Below are positions 16,718 to 25,923 of a DNA stretch of 34,255 nt, in pieces. Source of the stretch: an uncultured Eubacteriales bacterium. Its GTDB lineage: Bacteria > Bacillota > Clostridia > Oscillospirales > CAJFTT01. Each line of letters begins with the position of its first letter. The first letter of the stretch is position 1. A program made the position numbers and the translations under genes. The DNA is taken from the NCBI GenBank assembly GCA_949284545.1, contig CASDVX010000040.1:1-34255 (forward strand), written 5' to 3'. The notes under the pieces are model-generated. The model saw only the letters and a list, made by a program, of their open reading frames with translations. It had not been told where the DNA came from and did not search any database.

Positions 16718-17329
16718 TTACCTTTCGTTTGCATATCTTTTGTCCAGCTCCAGACGCAGCTTTTTCAGCGCAGCACCTCTGTGACTGCACATATCCTTCT
16801 CTTCCCCCGTGAGTTCTGCGTATGTCTTACCCGCTTTGTCTGGGATGAACACAGGATCATATCCGAACCCGTCGCTGCCCGCGGGGCAGAAAGCTATGCT
16901 TCCTCTGCATTCTCCGCGCACACAAAACCAATCGTTTTCGGAAAAATAGCAGCACACAGCGCTTACAAACGATGCTCCCCTGTGTCCTTCGTCAACGTCT
17001 TTCATTTCACCGAGAAGTTTGTCTATCCTGTCCGCGTCGCTCGCCCCTTCTCCCGCATACCGTGCGGAATATACGCCAGGCCTCCCGTTAAGTGCGTCCA
17101 CGCACAGCCCGCTGTCATCCGCCACCGCCGGCAGACCTGCCGCTCTGGACACCTCTCTCGCCTTTATCAACGCATTTTCTTCAAACGTAGTCCCCGTTTC
17201 CTCCGGATCAACCGACACTCCCGCTTCCTTCTGTGATACTGCTCGTATGCCCAGCGGAGACAGTATACGCTCTATTTCCAGGAGTTTGTGCGGATTTCCG
17301 GTAGCTATAACAAATTCAGTCGTGCTCAT
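16718..17329 (-). CDS. rdgB: XTP/dITP diphosphatase (RdgB/HAM1 family)
   Basis: A 203-residue house-cleaning enzyme that hydrolyses non-canonical purine triphosphates (XTP, dITP, ITP) to monophosphates. Visible motifs are IATGNPHKLLEIERIL near the N-terminus, FEENALIKA, VADDSGLCVDALNGRPGVYS and FGYDPVF. The start at ATG 17329 gives the normal N-terminus MSTTEFVIATGN and overlaps ftsY by 14 bp; the frame is open further upstream but only inside ftsY. GGGGA precedes the ATG. Confidence 0.95.
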   Translation of the reverse strand: MSTTEFVIATGNPHKLLEIERILSPLGIRAVSQKEAGVSVDPEETGTTFEENALIKAREVSRAAGLPAVADDSGLCVDALNGRPGVYSARYAGEGASDADRIDKLLGEMKDVDEGHRGASFVSAVCCYFSENDWFCVRGECRGSIAFCPAGSDGFGYDPVFIPDKAGKTYAELTGEEKDMCSHRGAALKKLRLELDKRYANER

Positions 17330-18233
17330 TATCAAAAATCCCCTCAATAAACGCTTCCGCATCAAACGGCAACATGTCTTCGGCTTTTTCACCGACTCCG
17401 ACAAATTTTACCGGTATGTGCAATTCGTCTTCTATGGCAAGTACTACTCCGCCTTTCGCGGTACCGTCGAGCTTTGTAAGTACTATGCCTGTTATATCCG
17501 TGACGGCGCTGAAATCCCTCGCCTGATTGACCGCGTTTCTTCCCGTAGTAGCATCAAGAACCAGTAAAACCTCTGTGGACGCCTGAGGAAGCTCCCGTTT
17601 TATGACCTTGTTTATTTTCGAAAGCTCATCCATCAAGTTCTTTTTATTGTGTAATCTGCCTGCGGTATCGCAAATAGCGATGTCCGCTCTCCTGGCCGTT
17701 GCTGCCTTACAGGTGTCAAACACAACCGCTGCGGGGTCGGCTCCCTCGCCCTGCTTTACCACGTCTGCGCCGGCCCTGCGGGCCCAAATTTCAAGCTGAT
17801 CAATTGCCGCAGCGCGAAATGTATCCGCTGCGCCTATTACCACTTTTTTCCCCTGCCCCGTAAAATATGCGGCAAGCTTGCCTATCGTCGTGGTTTTTCC
17901 GACCCCGTTGACCCCGATGACAAGTATTACCGACGGCACCGTGGAGATGTCAAGAATGTTGTCCCCAGCCATCATTTCTTTCATGATGCTCTTCAGCTCT
18001 TCAATAATATTTGCCGGATCCTTCAGTCCTTTTTCCTTTATCACGCCGCGCAGTTTGTCAAGGATTCGCGCGGACGTGGCAGTGCCCACATCCGCCATTA
18101 TAAGTATCTCTTCAAGTTCCTGAAAAAGCTCCTCGTCTATTTTCGTGAACGAATTCACCAATCCGCGAATGTTAGCCGCAAATCCGTCACGTGTTTTTTT
18201 CAGCCCGCTTTTCAGCTTGTCAAATAACCCCAT
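17316..18233 (-). CDS. ftsY: Signal recognition particle receptor FtsY
   Basis: A 305-residue SRP GTPase that docks ribosome-SRP complexes at the membrane. The N-domain helical bundle covers about 1-90; there is no long acidic A-domain, as usual in Firmicutes. The G domain shows GVNGVGKTT (107-115), DTFRAAA (137-143), DTAGR (189-193) and TKLDGTAKGG (253-262), all consensus. ATG 18233 has AAGGGGAAA upstream. It lies 23 bp after smc, the usual smc-ftsY pair. Confidence 0.97.
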   Translation of the reverse strand: MGLFDKLKSGLKKTRDGFAANIRGLVNSFTKIDEELFQELEEILIMADVGTATSARILDKLRGVIKEKGLKDPANIIEELKSIMKEMMAGDNILDISTVPSVILVIGVNGVGKTTTIGKLAAYFTGQGKKVVIGAADTFRAAAIDQLEIWARRAGADVVKQGEGADPAAVVFDTCKAATARRADIAICDTAGRLHNKKNLMDELSKINKVIKRELPQASTEVLLVLDATTGRNAVNQARDFSAVTDITGIVLTKLDGTAKGGVVLAIEDELHIPVKFVGVGEKAEDMLPFDAEAFIEGIFDNEHD

Positions 18234-18256
18234 TGTATTTCCCCTTTCCGTGCGGT

Positions 18257-21200
18257 TTACTTTACAACGGCCTTTATATCCTCATTTGAATCGAGTTCAG
18301 ACACATTCATCACAAGCAGTTTAGTCACGCCCTCTTCCTGCATCGTAACCCCATAAAGAACGTCTGCTTCCTCCATTGTGCCCCTGCGGTGCGTTATGGC
18401 TATAAACTGCGTGTTGTCGGACATTTTGCGCATGTATGAAGCAAATCTGGAAACATTTACGTCGTCAAGAGCAGTCTCAACCTCGTCTACTATACAAAAC
18501 GGAGCCGGCCTGACCTTGAGTATGGCAAAATATATCGCCATCGCCACAAGCGCCTGCTCTCCTCCGGAAAGCGACGCAAGATTTCTTATGATTTTCCCGG
18601 GAGGAGCCACGTTTATCTCTATCCCGGACGTAAGCACATCATCCGGATCGGTCAGCTTCAGCGATGCATTGCCTCCGCCGAACAGCTCACGGAATGTTTC
18701 GGAAAAGTTTAAGTTGATTTTGACGAACTCTTCGCTGAAAATATCTTTCATTTTCGATGTTATATCGTTTATTATGCGGCTGAGTTCGGCTCTGGACTTT
18801 TCCACATCGTCGTACTGCATCTTCAACTCGGTATATCTTGCATGGACTTCTTTATATTCCTCTATGGCATTTACATTAACTGCGCCGAGGGCTTTTATTT
18901 TGTTTTTGAGATCCGCAAGATTCTTTGCCGCGGAAGTCGGATCATCTATCTTCGGCGCGATTTTCTCCGCCTCTGTCCTTGTAAGTTCATAGTCCGATAA
19001 AAGTTTACCTATCACTCTGTCATGCTCCGACATGAGGTAATTCCTGCGTTCCTCAAGCCTTGTGTTTTCCGCCGAAAGCTTTTCCTTGTCCCCGTATTTG
19101 CCGCGCTGTTCCTCCCTTTTGAGGTTTATGCTTCTTTCAAGCATGTTGCTCTTTTCGATAAGCTCCCTTTCGCGTTCCTTTTCACCGGCCGCTTTGGCAC
19201 GGCAGTCGCCTATCTGGGCCAAAAGCTCGCCAATCTTTTTTTCTGCCTGCGTTTTCTTACCGGCTATATTTTCTATTTCAGCTCTGAATCCCCTTATTCT
19301 GTCCTCATTTTCGGCGCGTCTTGCGTTGACCTCCTCAATATAGGCAAGGTCGTTTTCAATTTCGTTCTTCAGTCGGTAGACAGACATTCTCATTTCCGAG
19401 ACCGCAGAAGACTGTTCCTCCCTGGCCTTCGCTATCTCGCTTCTGTTACCCGTCACCTGTGAAATTTTTTCTTCAGCTTCCGATATTTCTTCGGAAATAT
19501 TCACGACGCTCTCGTCGATCCGGCCAGCTTCTTCTTTAAGTGCCGCAGCACGCTTTCTGTCCGCTGCCGCTTGCTCTTCCAGAGACTCCAGCATACTTCT
19601 TGCCCCGGCAAGCTGTTCCTCCTTCAGGCGTATATCCCCGTTCAGCCTGATAAGGTTTTCATTTGCCGTCTGCATTTCAGCCCGGAGACCTAAAAATGCA
19701 GCTTCCACAGACGATGTCTCCTCAGTCAGCATTTTCAGTGCATCACGGGCCGCGTCAAGCTGATTCTGCAGGCTGTCCGCTTCCTTCTCTAATTTCTCTA
19801 TATCGCTCCCGCGGGTAAGTATGCCAGCGTTTTTCACCACGGAACCGCCGGTAAATGAGCCGCCGGCGTTTATGAGTTGCCCGTCAAGAGTCACGATTCT
19901 GAATTTGTAACCTTTGGCTCTGGCTACGGCTATTCCTGCATTCATGTCCGTAACCACTGCTATTCTCCCCAAAAGGGATTTTGCAATCCCGTCAAACCTG
20001 CTCTCGTATGAAACGAGCTTATATGCATAATCCACAAAGCCCGGCATGGTGGGCACATCCGGCTCGTTCATTGTCGTTCCTTTCACGGAGGTTATGGGTA
20101 AAAACGTAGCGCGTCCCGCATCCTGACGCTTAAGAAAGGCAATTGCGTTTTTGGCGTCGTCCTCGGTATTTACAACGATGTTTTGCAGCGCCCCGCCCAA
20201 TGCTGTTTCTATTGCGGTGGAATACCTTTCGTCAACCGAAAGTATCTTGGACACAGGGCCGATTATCCCGTTCAGTTTACCGTGCTGTGCCTCCTGCATA
20301 ACCGCTTTTACGCTGTTGCCGAATCCTTCAAAACGCCTTTCCATATTGCGCAGCATATCGGCTCTTTGCTTCTTTTCGGAAATTTTCAGCTCTAATGTCC
20401 TTACTTCTTCCTCCTTTTCGGAAAGTTTCCTGCGTCTCCCGTCAAGCTTCATGGAATAGCCGCTCTCAGAGTTTTTCAGCGAATCGAGCCTTTCACGTTC
20501 CTTGTCATGCACGCTTTTTAACGCCGTAAGCTCGCTGTCGGATATGCTTACCCTGTCGGCAAGCATGTCCCGCCTTGAGGTCGCCTCGGCTGCGGACGCT
20601 TCAAGCTCTTCGGCCGAAGAATGCAGACTCTCGGACTTGACGCGTGCCTCACCGGCAGCCACCGTCAGTTTAGCATGCTTGCGACTTATTTCCTCTAATT
20701 CTCCCGTAAGCCTGTCCGATGCGAACATACTCGATGTGAGCTGCTCTTCCACAGCCGAAATTTCTTGTTCAAGCCGGCTTATCTCCTTATTGCCCGCTTC
20801 AATTCTGCTTTTCCTTTCCTCAATCACATCGTCAAAATCCGCGGACTTGAGCATTTTTGATATATCTTCTTCAATCCGCGACTGCATATCACCGTCACGG
20901 CTTATATCATTTCTTATAACCGCAACTTCGGATTCTGCGTTCCTTGCTTCGTCCTCATATCCGGCCGCGTTTCTTCTTGCTTCGTCAATGCTTGCGGCAA
21001 TGCGCTGGCACTCATCGGACATATTCTCCATTTCCGCGTCCGCACCCTCAATGAAAGATGTGACGCCGTCATACTGCGCGCGAACGGTTTCAATCTTATA
21101 TTCTATTTCCCTGAGCTGGTCGCCGGTTTTATCAAGATTAATCAGCGCAAGGCCAATCTCCAGCTCGCGGCGCTTTCCGTCATACTCCAAAAACTTTTTC

Positions 21201-21835
21201 GCCTGCTCGCTCTGCTTGCGCAGAGGCTCAACGCGGCTTTCAAGTTCGTTAAGGATGTCCAGAAGTCTTTCAAGGTTGTCTTCCGCAGCCTTGAGATGTC
21301 TCTCGGATTCCTCTTTTTTACTGCGATACTTGGATATGCCTGCAGCTTCGTCAAATATTTCACGACGTTCCTCGCTTCTTGCCGAAACAATCTCGCTGAT
21401 TTTGCCCTGCCCAATTATTGAATAACCGTCCTGCCCAAGCCCCGTATCCATGAAAAGCTCGTGGATATCCCGAAGCCTGACCGCAGCACCGTTTATGAGA
21501 TACTCGCTTTCTCCCGAACGAAAATACCTTCTCGTCACGGATATTTCATCTCCGTCAAACGGAAGCTCCCGAGATTCGTTGTCCAAAACCAAAGTAACTT
21601 CGGCAAATCCGAGAGGCTTTCGGGTATCGGTACCGTTGAAAATCACGTCCTCCATTTTCGTCCCGCGGAGATTTTTGTTGGATTTTTCTCCCAGTACCCA
21701 TCTCACTGCGTCGCTGATATTGGACTTTCCGCTGCCGTTAGGTCCGACAACCGCTGTTATCCCGCTCCCGAAAGAAAGCCGCGTCTTGTCCGGAAAAGAT
21801 TTGAAACCCTGTATTTCAAGCGCCTTAAGCTGCAT
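18257..21835 (-). CDS. smc: Chromosome segregation ATPase SMC
   Basis: A 1192-residue condensin subunit of full normal length. Walker A GPNGSGKS is at 31-38, followed by two long coiled coils (about 170-500 and 670-1030) around a hinge (about 510-665) that carries the glycine-rich GGSFTGGSVV end. The C-terminal head has LSGGEQALVAMAI near 1087 and Walker B CIVDEVETALDD near 1110. SMC with ScpA/ScpB loads at origin-proximal sites and compacts and segregates the chromosome; ScpA/B are not encoded here. It lies 19 bp after the radical SAM gene and is followed by ftsY. Confidence 0.98.
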   Translation of the reverse strand: MQLKALEIQGFKSFPDKTRLSFGSGITAVVGPNGSGKSNISDAVRWVLGEKSNKNLRGTKMEDVIFNGTDTRKPLGFAEVTLVLDNESRELPFDGDEISVTRRYFRSGESEYLINGAAVRLRDIHELFMDTGLGQDGYSIIGQGKISEIVSARSEERREIFDEAAGISKYRSKKEESERHLKAAEDNLERLLDILNELESRVEPLRKQSEQAKKFLEYDGKRRELEIGLALINLDKTGDQLREIEYKIETVRAQYDGVTSFIEGADAEMENMSDECQRIAASIDEARRNAAGYEDEARNAESEVAVIRNDISRDGDMQSRIEEDISKMLKSADFDDVIEERKSRIEAGNKEISRLEQEISAVEEQLTSSMFASDRLTGELEEISRKHAKLTVAAGEARVKSESLHSSAEELEASAAEATSRRDMLADRVSISDSELTALKSVHDKERERLDSLKNSESGYSMKLDGRRRKLSEKEEEVRTLELKISEKKQRADMLRNMERRFEGFGNSVKAVMQEAQHGKLNGIIGPVSKILSVDERYSTAIETALGGALQNIVVNTEDDAKNAIAFLKRQDAGRATFLPITSVKGTTMNEPDVPTMPGFVDYAYKLVSYESRFDGIAKSLLGRIAVVTDMNAGIAVARAKGYKFRIVTLDGQLINAGGSFTGGSVVKNAGILTRGSDIEKLEKEADSLQNQLDAARDALKMLTEETSSVEAAFLGLRAEMQTANENLIRLNGDIRLKEEQLAGARSMLESLEEQAAADRKRAAALKEEAGRIDESVVNISEEISEAEEKISQVTGNRSEIAKAREEQSSAVSEMRMSVYRLKNEIENDLAYIEEVNARRAENEDRIRGFRAEIENIAGKKTQAEKKIGELLAQIGDCRAKAAGEKERERELIEKSNMLERSINLKREEQRGKYGDKEKLSAENTRLEERRNYLMSEHDRVIGKLLSDYELTRTEAEKIAPKIDDPTSAAKNLADLKNKIKALGAVNVNAIEEYKEVHARYTELKMQYDDVEKSRAELSRIINDITSKMKDIFSEEFVKINLNFSETFRELFGGGNASLKLTDPDDVLTSGIEINVAPPGKIIRNLASLSGGEQALVAMAIYFAILKVRPAPFCIVDEVETALDDVNVSRFASYMRKMSDNTQFIAITHRRGTMEEADVLYGVTMQEEGVTKLLVMNVSELDSNEDIKAVVK

Positions 21836-21854
21836 CCCGACACTCTCCCGTAAG

Positions 21855-22835
21855 TCAAATTACCCTTATCTCTCTTTTGTTCAGCGACGGGTCCGGCAAA
21901 ACCTTGAATTCTACACCGAATTTGCGGGATAAGTAGTTTAAATTTTCCCGGTGCTGGCCCGTCATTTTTGATATTTCCGTTGGGTTTACCAGCAGTTTGC
22001 CTTCAACCTCGTTCCTGCTTTCTATAAGCGTCTCAGCCTGATTGCGATATATTCTGCTTTCACAAAGTTCTCCGAATGCGGGGTGGTACGGACCTGCGAT
22101 CACGGAATTTTCCACATCCGGGTGAAGGCCCGTGCGTATCACACGGACGTTGGCACGGTCAAAAATCAAAATCAGCTCCGCGCACAGAGAAACCGCTTCC
22201 TCCACGGTCTGCGGACGGTATTCCCCCCTGCGGTACATGCGCGCAAGAGCTGTATCCTTTACTACCAAAGTCGGATAGATCCTTACTGTATCCGGAGAAA
22301 TTGCCGCTATTTCCCTCGCGGTCATCAAAGCTCCTTCCGGGCTGTCTCCCGGGAGCCCCGTCATCATCTGATGGCCCAAACCTATCTTAAATGAACGTAT
22401 AAGTTCAGATGCCCGGACGGTATCCTCGGCTGCATGTCCCCTGCAGCTCCTCATAAGGACGGCGTTATCCATACTTTGCACGCCAAGTTCAATATCCGTT
22501 ACGCCCTTCTCTTTCAGAACAGACAAAACCTCTTCGTTTATGCAGTCCGGACGTGTCGACACCCGTATACCGCAAAAATACCGCGAATATTCATTGGCGG
22601 CGTCAAGCAGTGCCGTCATATAATCGCGCTCTATAGCCGTAAAGCTTCCCCCGAAAAAAGCTATCTCACAGTCGTGATCGGTCCCCATGTTTTCCACTGC
22701 CTCAGCAAGTATCCGGCGGACGTCGTCGGGCTGCGGAGAAACGGCAGTGCCGGAGATGTGTTTTTGGTTGCAAAATACACAGTCGTGCGGACAGCCGAGG
22801 TGCGGTATAAAAATTCCGATATTGCCGTGCTTCAT
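21855..22835 (-). CDS. Radical SAM protein, Elp3-like without acetyltransferase domain
   Basis: A 326-residue radical SAM enzyme. The cluster motif CPHDCVFC gives Cys15, Cys19 and Cys22, followed by FFGGSFT near 60 and RVSTRPDCI near 95, as in Elp3-like proteins. Full Elp3 is about 500 residues or more with a C-terminal GNAT domain; that domain is missing here, so tRNA wobble acetylation as in Elp3 should not be assumed. Genes of this kind are often found between rnc and smc in Clostridia; their substrate is unknown to me. The ATG at 22835 overlaps the rnc stop in ATGA. Confidence 0.85.
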   Translation of the reverse strand: MKHGNIGIFIPHLGCPHDCVFCNQKHISGTAVSPQPDDVRRILAEAVENMGTDHDCEIAFFGGSFTAIERDYMTALLDAANEYSRYFCGIRVSTRPDCINEEVLSVLKEKGVTDIELGVQSMDNAVLMRSCRGHAAEDTVRASELIRSFKIGLGHQMMTGLPGDSPEGALMTAREIAAISPDTVRIYPTLVVKDTALARMYRRGEYRPQTVEEAVSLCAELILIFDRANVRVIRTGLHPDVENSVIAGPYHPAFGELCESRIYRNQAETLIESRNEVEGKLLVNPTEISKMTGQHRENLNYLSRKFGVEFKVLPDPSLNKREIRVI

Positions 22836-23530
22836 TTTCCCATAAGCAGCAACGCTTCTTTTGCCGCCATCTGTTCCGCTTCCTTCTTTGAAGGCGCCGT
22901 CCCTTCGCCTATCCTGTTGCTGTTGAGATACACCTCTACTTTGAAAAGCTTGTTGTGGTCGGGACCTTTTTCATCGGCTATCACATAGGATATCCTTTCC
23001 CCATGATTTTGCTGTATTATTTCCTGAAGTTCGGATTTGTAATCTCTCGGGATATCGGATGTGTGATTCTCAAGATGGTCCCTCACTCTTGGCATAATAA
23101 AGTTTTTGGCCGCATTGAGACCTCCGTCAAGATATATCGCTGCAATTACGGCTTCATATGCGTCCGACAATACTGATGCTCTTCCCCGACCGCCCGACGC
23201 ATCTTCGCCCTTCCCGAGGTACAGATACTCGCCGAGGTTAATCTCCTGCGCCATCAAAAAAAGCGTCTTTTCGCAAACCAGCGACGCGCGAATGCGGGTC
23301 AGCTCTCCTTCCGGCAGATTCCCGAATCTCCGGTACAGCGCCTCTGTGACCGTAAGGGACAGCACCGAGTCACCCAAAAATTCAAGCCTCTCATTGTGCC
23401 CGATAGTTTTGTCCTTGCTCTCATTGGCATAGGACGTGTGCGTAAGTGCAAGCCGCAAAAGTGATTCATCGCCGAACCTGTAACCTATTTTTTCCTGAAA
23501 TTCATCCAAATTAACACGCATTTGCTTCAC
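22832..23530 (-). CDS. rnc: Ribonuclease III
   Basis: A 232-residue double-strand-specific endoribonuclease that processes rRNA precursors and structured mRNAs. The catalytic signature NERLEFLGDSVL is at 46-57, the second acidic site is in VLSDAYEAVIAAIYLDGG near 120-137, and the double-stranded RNA-binding domain covers about 160-230 (KSELQEIIQQNHG, then APSKKEAEQMAAKEAL). It starts at GTG 23530, overlapping the plsX TGA by four bases; ATG 23521 is an alternative with CGGAG upstream. An acpP gene, common between plsX and rnc, is absent. Confidence 0.97.
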   Translation of the reverse strand: MKQMRVNLDEFQEKIGYRFGDESLLRLALTHTSYANESKDKTIGHNERLEFLGDSVLSLTVTEALYRRFGNLPEGELTRIRASLVCEKTLFLMAQEINLGEYLYLGKGEDASGGRGRASVLSDAYEAVIAAIYLDGGLNAAKNFIMPRVRDHLENHTSDIPRDYKSELQEIIQQNHGERISYVIADEKGPDHNKLFKVEVYLNSNRIGEGTAPSKKEAEQMAAKEALLLMGK

Positions 23531-24564
23531 TCCGAATCCCTCGGTTCCGCGGCCGGCACTGCCGTTTTCATTACCTCGTTTATCATTTTTTCCGTACGTC
23601 CGCCTACATCTCCGGCAATGTAATCCATCGCCTGTTTGATTGTCACCGCTATCACCCGCTCGTCCGCGGTTCCGTGCGCCTTTATTACGGGCTTAAGAAG
23701 GCCTAAAAGCGGTGCGCCTCCGTATTCTTTGTAGTTCAGCTGCTTTTTTACATCCTTTATAGCGCCGTATGCTATACCTACACCCAGCATCCTTACGGGA
23801 TTTCTTTTGAACGCATCATTGAGGACCCCTGAGAGCATCTTGCCCATTCCTTCGCAAAGCTTCAGAAAAACATTGCCCGAAAATCCATCGGTAACCACAA
23901 CGTCACATCCGCCCATAGGTGCGTCGCGTCCTTCTATATATCCGACAAAATTCAGGTCCGTAGCTTCAATCAGCTTTTTTGCTTCTCTGGTGAGTTCCGT
24001 CCCCTTGTGTTCCTCCGTGCCGTTACTGAGTAATCCCACCCTGGGGGATTCAACCTTGCATATTACGTTCATATACGCGGATCCCATTACGGCGAAATCT
24101 CTCAAAAATTCAGGCTTGCATTCGGAATTCGCGCCGCAGTCAAGGAGCATATACGCCCCCTTGTCAGACGGCAGGACCGTGGCCAGCGCCGCGCGCCTGA
24201 TTCCCGGAAGGTTTTTGACAATCAACCTTGATCCAACGACAAGCGCTCCCGTACTGCCTGCGGAAACAAAGGCCCCTCCTTCTCCTGCGGAAAGCATACG
24301 GAGCCCCACGGCCATTGAGGAATCCTTATGTTTTCTTACCACCGAAACAGGATCATCTTCCATAGTGAGTATGTCCTCAGTATGCCTTATCTCTATCCCG
24401 GCAAGCGAAGCGCCCGACTGCTCTGCAGCGGCACGAATCTCATTTTCACGCCCTACAACTACGACACGGGCGCCGTAGTCCCTGACTGCCCTTGCACATC
24501 CCTTGATGATCTCCAACGGGGCGTTATCCCCGCCGTGTGCGTCTACTATTATTTTTTCATTCAT
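23527..24564 (-). CDS. plsX: Phosphate acyltransferase PlsX
   Basis: A 345-residue enzyme that converts acyl-ACP and phosphate to acyl-phosphate for phosphatidic acid synthesis with PlsY. The N-terminal VDAHGGDNAPLEIIKG, the GGAFVSAGSTGALVVG segment near 98-113 and CDVVVTDGFSGNVFLKLCEG near 218-237 are typical. The ribosome binding site for ATG 24564 is weak. It lies 51 bp after trmFO. A small 6-bp hairpin (24600-24616) at the end of trmFO has no U-tract and probably does not stop transcription. Confidence 0.96.
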   Translation of the reverse strand: MNEKIIVDAHGGDNAPLEIIKGCARAVRDYGARVVVVGRENEIRAAAEQSGASLAGIEIRHTEDILTMEDDPVSVVRKHKDSSMAVGLRMLSAGEGGAFVSAGSTGALVVGSRLIVKNLPGIRRAALATVLPSDKGAYMLLDCGANSECKPEFLRDFAVMGSAYMNVICKVESPRVGLLSNGTEEHKGTELTREAKKLIEATDLNFVGYIEGRDAPMGGCDVVVTDGFSGNVFLKLCEGMGKMLSGVLNDAFKRNPVRMLGVGIAYGAIKDVKKQLNYKEYGGAPLLGLLKPVIKAHGTADERVIAVTIKQAMDYIAGDVGGRTEKMINEVMKTAVPAAEPRDSE

Positions 24565-24615
24565 CTGCGTTTACACATCCCCGTATGTTTTTGGCAGCCG
24601 AATACCTGTAGTATT

Positions 24616-25923
24616 CTACACTTTTTCGGACAAAACTTCAAGTGCGCGCCGTGAAATGCGCTCATATCTTTCCTTCTTGTTTCTGACTCGTTCATCCAGA
24701 CTGTCAATTATGCCGAAATTAATATTCATCGGCTGAAACTCGCAATTCGAGCCCTCTGAAACATAATGCTGCAGGGCCCCCAATGCAGTCTGCCGGGTAA
24801 AATCTACCGGTTCTTTCCCCGTTAAAACGTTTGCCGCACATATTCCGCAGACCAATCCCGACGCCGCCGACTCTACGTAGCCTTCCACGCCTGTTATCTG
24901 TCCCGCAAAATAAATCCGTTCATTGCCCCTGAGACGGTAGTACTTGTCCAGAAGCTTCGGGGAATTAAGGAAAGTGTTTTTGTGCATCACGCCGTACCTC
25001 AGAAATTCCGCGTTTTCAAGTCCGGGAATCATTCCGAATACCCGGCGCTGTTCGGGAAACTTCAGATGCGTCTGAAATCCCACAAGATTATACATGGTGC
25101 CATCAAAATTATCCCGCCGGAGCTGAAGCACCGCATAGGGCAGTTTCCCTCCCTCATGGGGGTTCGGAAGCCCAACGGGTTTCATCGGACCGAAACGCAG
25201 TGTTTCAAACCCTCTTGCGGCCATAATCTCCACGGGCATGCAGCCTTCAAAAACATTTATCTCTCTGTCCCACTCTTTGAGCTCGGCGGTTTCCGCATTC
25301 ACCAGCTCATCGCAAAACGCTTTGTATTCCTCGGCAGACATAGGACAGTTTATGTAATCCTGCCCTTCCCCCTTACCGTATCTCGACGCAAAATAAGCTT
25401 TTGAAAGGTCTATGCTGTCAGCAGAAACTATCGGGGCCGCAGCGTCGTAAAAATGCAGGTATTCTCCCCCCACAAGCGACGATATGCTTTCACTGATTTT
25501 TCCGCCGGTCAGCGGACCGGTAGCTATTATAACCGTTCCGTCGGCCGGTATATCCGTGACCTCAGCGTTCTCAACGTGTATGTTCGGATGACTTTCTATC
25601 GCCTCGGTGACAAGCCGGGAAAAAGCTTCCCTGTCCACTGCCAACGCTCCGCCGGCCGGCACTCTGGCGGAATATGCGGACCGCATTATAACCGAATCAA
25701 GTCTGCTCATTTCCTCTTTCAGCAATCCGACTGCATTTGAAAGGCCCTCCGCACGAAGCGAATTTGAACATACAAGCTCGGCAAAGCCCGGTTTCACGTG
25801 CGCGGGAGAGTACTTCCCGGGTTTCATTTCCCAGAGCGTTACCTGTACACCTCTGTTGGCCGCCTGCCAGGCTGCCTCACAGCCGGCAAGCCCCGCGCCT
25901 ATCACATTTATCCGCTCACTCAT
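24616..25923 (-). CDS. trmFO: Methylenetetrahydrofolate-tRNA-(uracil-54-C5)-methyltransferase TrmFO
   Basis: A 435-residue FAD-dependent enzyme that makes ribothymidine at position 54 of tRNA from methylenetetrahydrofolate. The FAD-binding motif INVIGAGLAGCEAAWQAA is at 5-22, CSNSLRAEG lies near 53-61, GQITGVEGYVESAASG near 341-356 and FQPMNINFGIIDSL near 396-409. The ATG at 25923 overlaps the end of topA by eight bases, with GAGGAG upstream. topA-trmFO is a standard Firmicute pair; xerC and codY, which follow in many Bacilli, are absent. Confidence 0.97.
   Translation of the reverse strand: MSERINVIGAGLAGCEAAWQAANRGVQVTLWEMKPGKYSPAHVKPGFAELVCSNSLRAEGLSNAVGLLKEEMSRLDSVIMRSAYSARVPAGGALAVDREAFSRLVTEAIESHPNIHVENAEVTDIPADGTVIIATGPLTGGKISESISSLVGGEYLHFYDAAAPIVSADSIDLSKAYFASRYGKGEGQDYINCPMSAEEYKAFCDELVNAETAELKEWDREINVFEGCMPVEIMAARGFETLRFGPMKPVGLPNPHEGGKLPYAVLQLRRDNFDGTMYNLVGFQTHLKFPEQRRVFGMIPGLENAEFLRYGVMHKNTFLNSPKLLDKYYRLRGNERIYFAGQITGVEGYVESAASGLVCGICAANVLTGKEPVDFTRQTALGALQHYVSEGSNCEFQPMNINFGIIDSLDERVRNKKERYERISRRALEVLSEKV

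Noticed and set aside
18378-21425. Long open frames on the plus strand opposite smc, and similar ones opposite leuS, topA and the ABC genes
   Set aside because: They lack ribosome binding sites and family motifs, are rich in Ser, Arg or Leu, and lie exactly opposite strongly supported genes; they are antisense shadows.
24600-24616. Hairpin GAATAC/GTATTC at the end of trmFO as a terminator
   Set aside because: Only six AT-rich pairs and no U-tract after it; termination is not supported.
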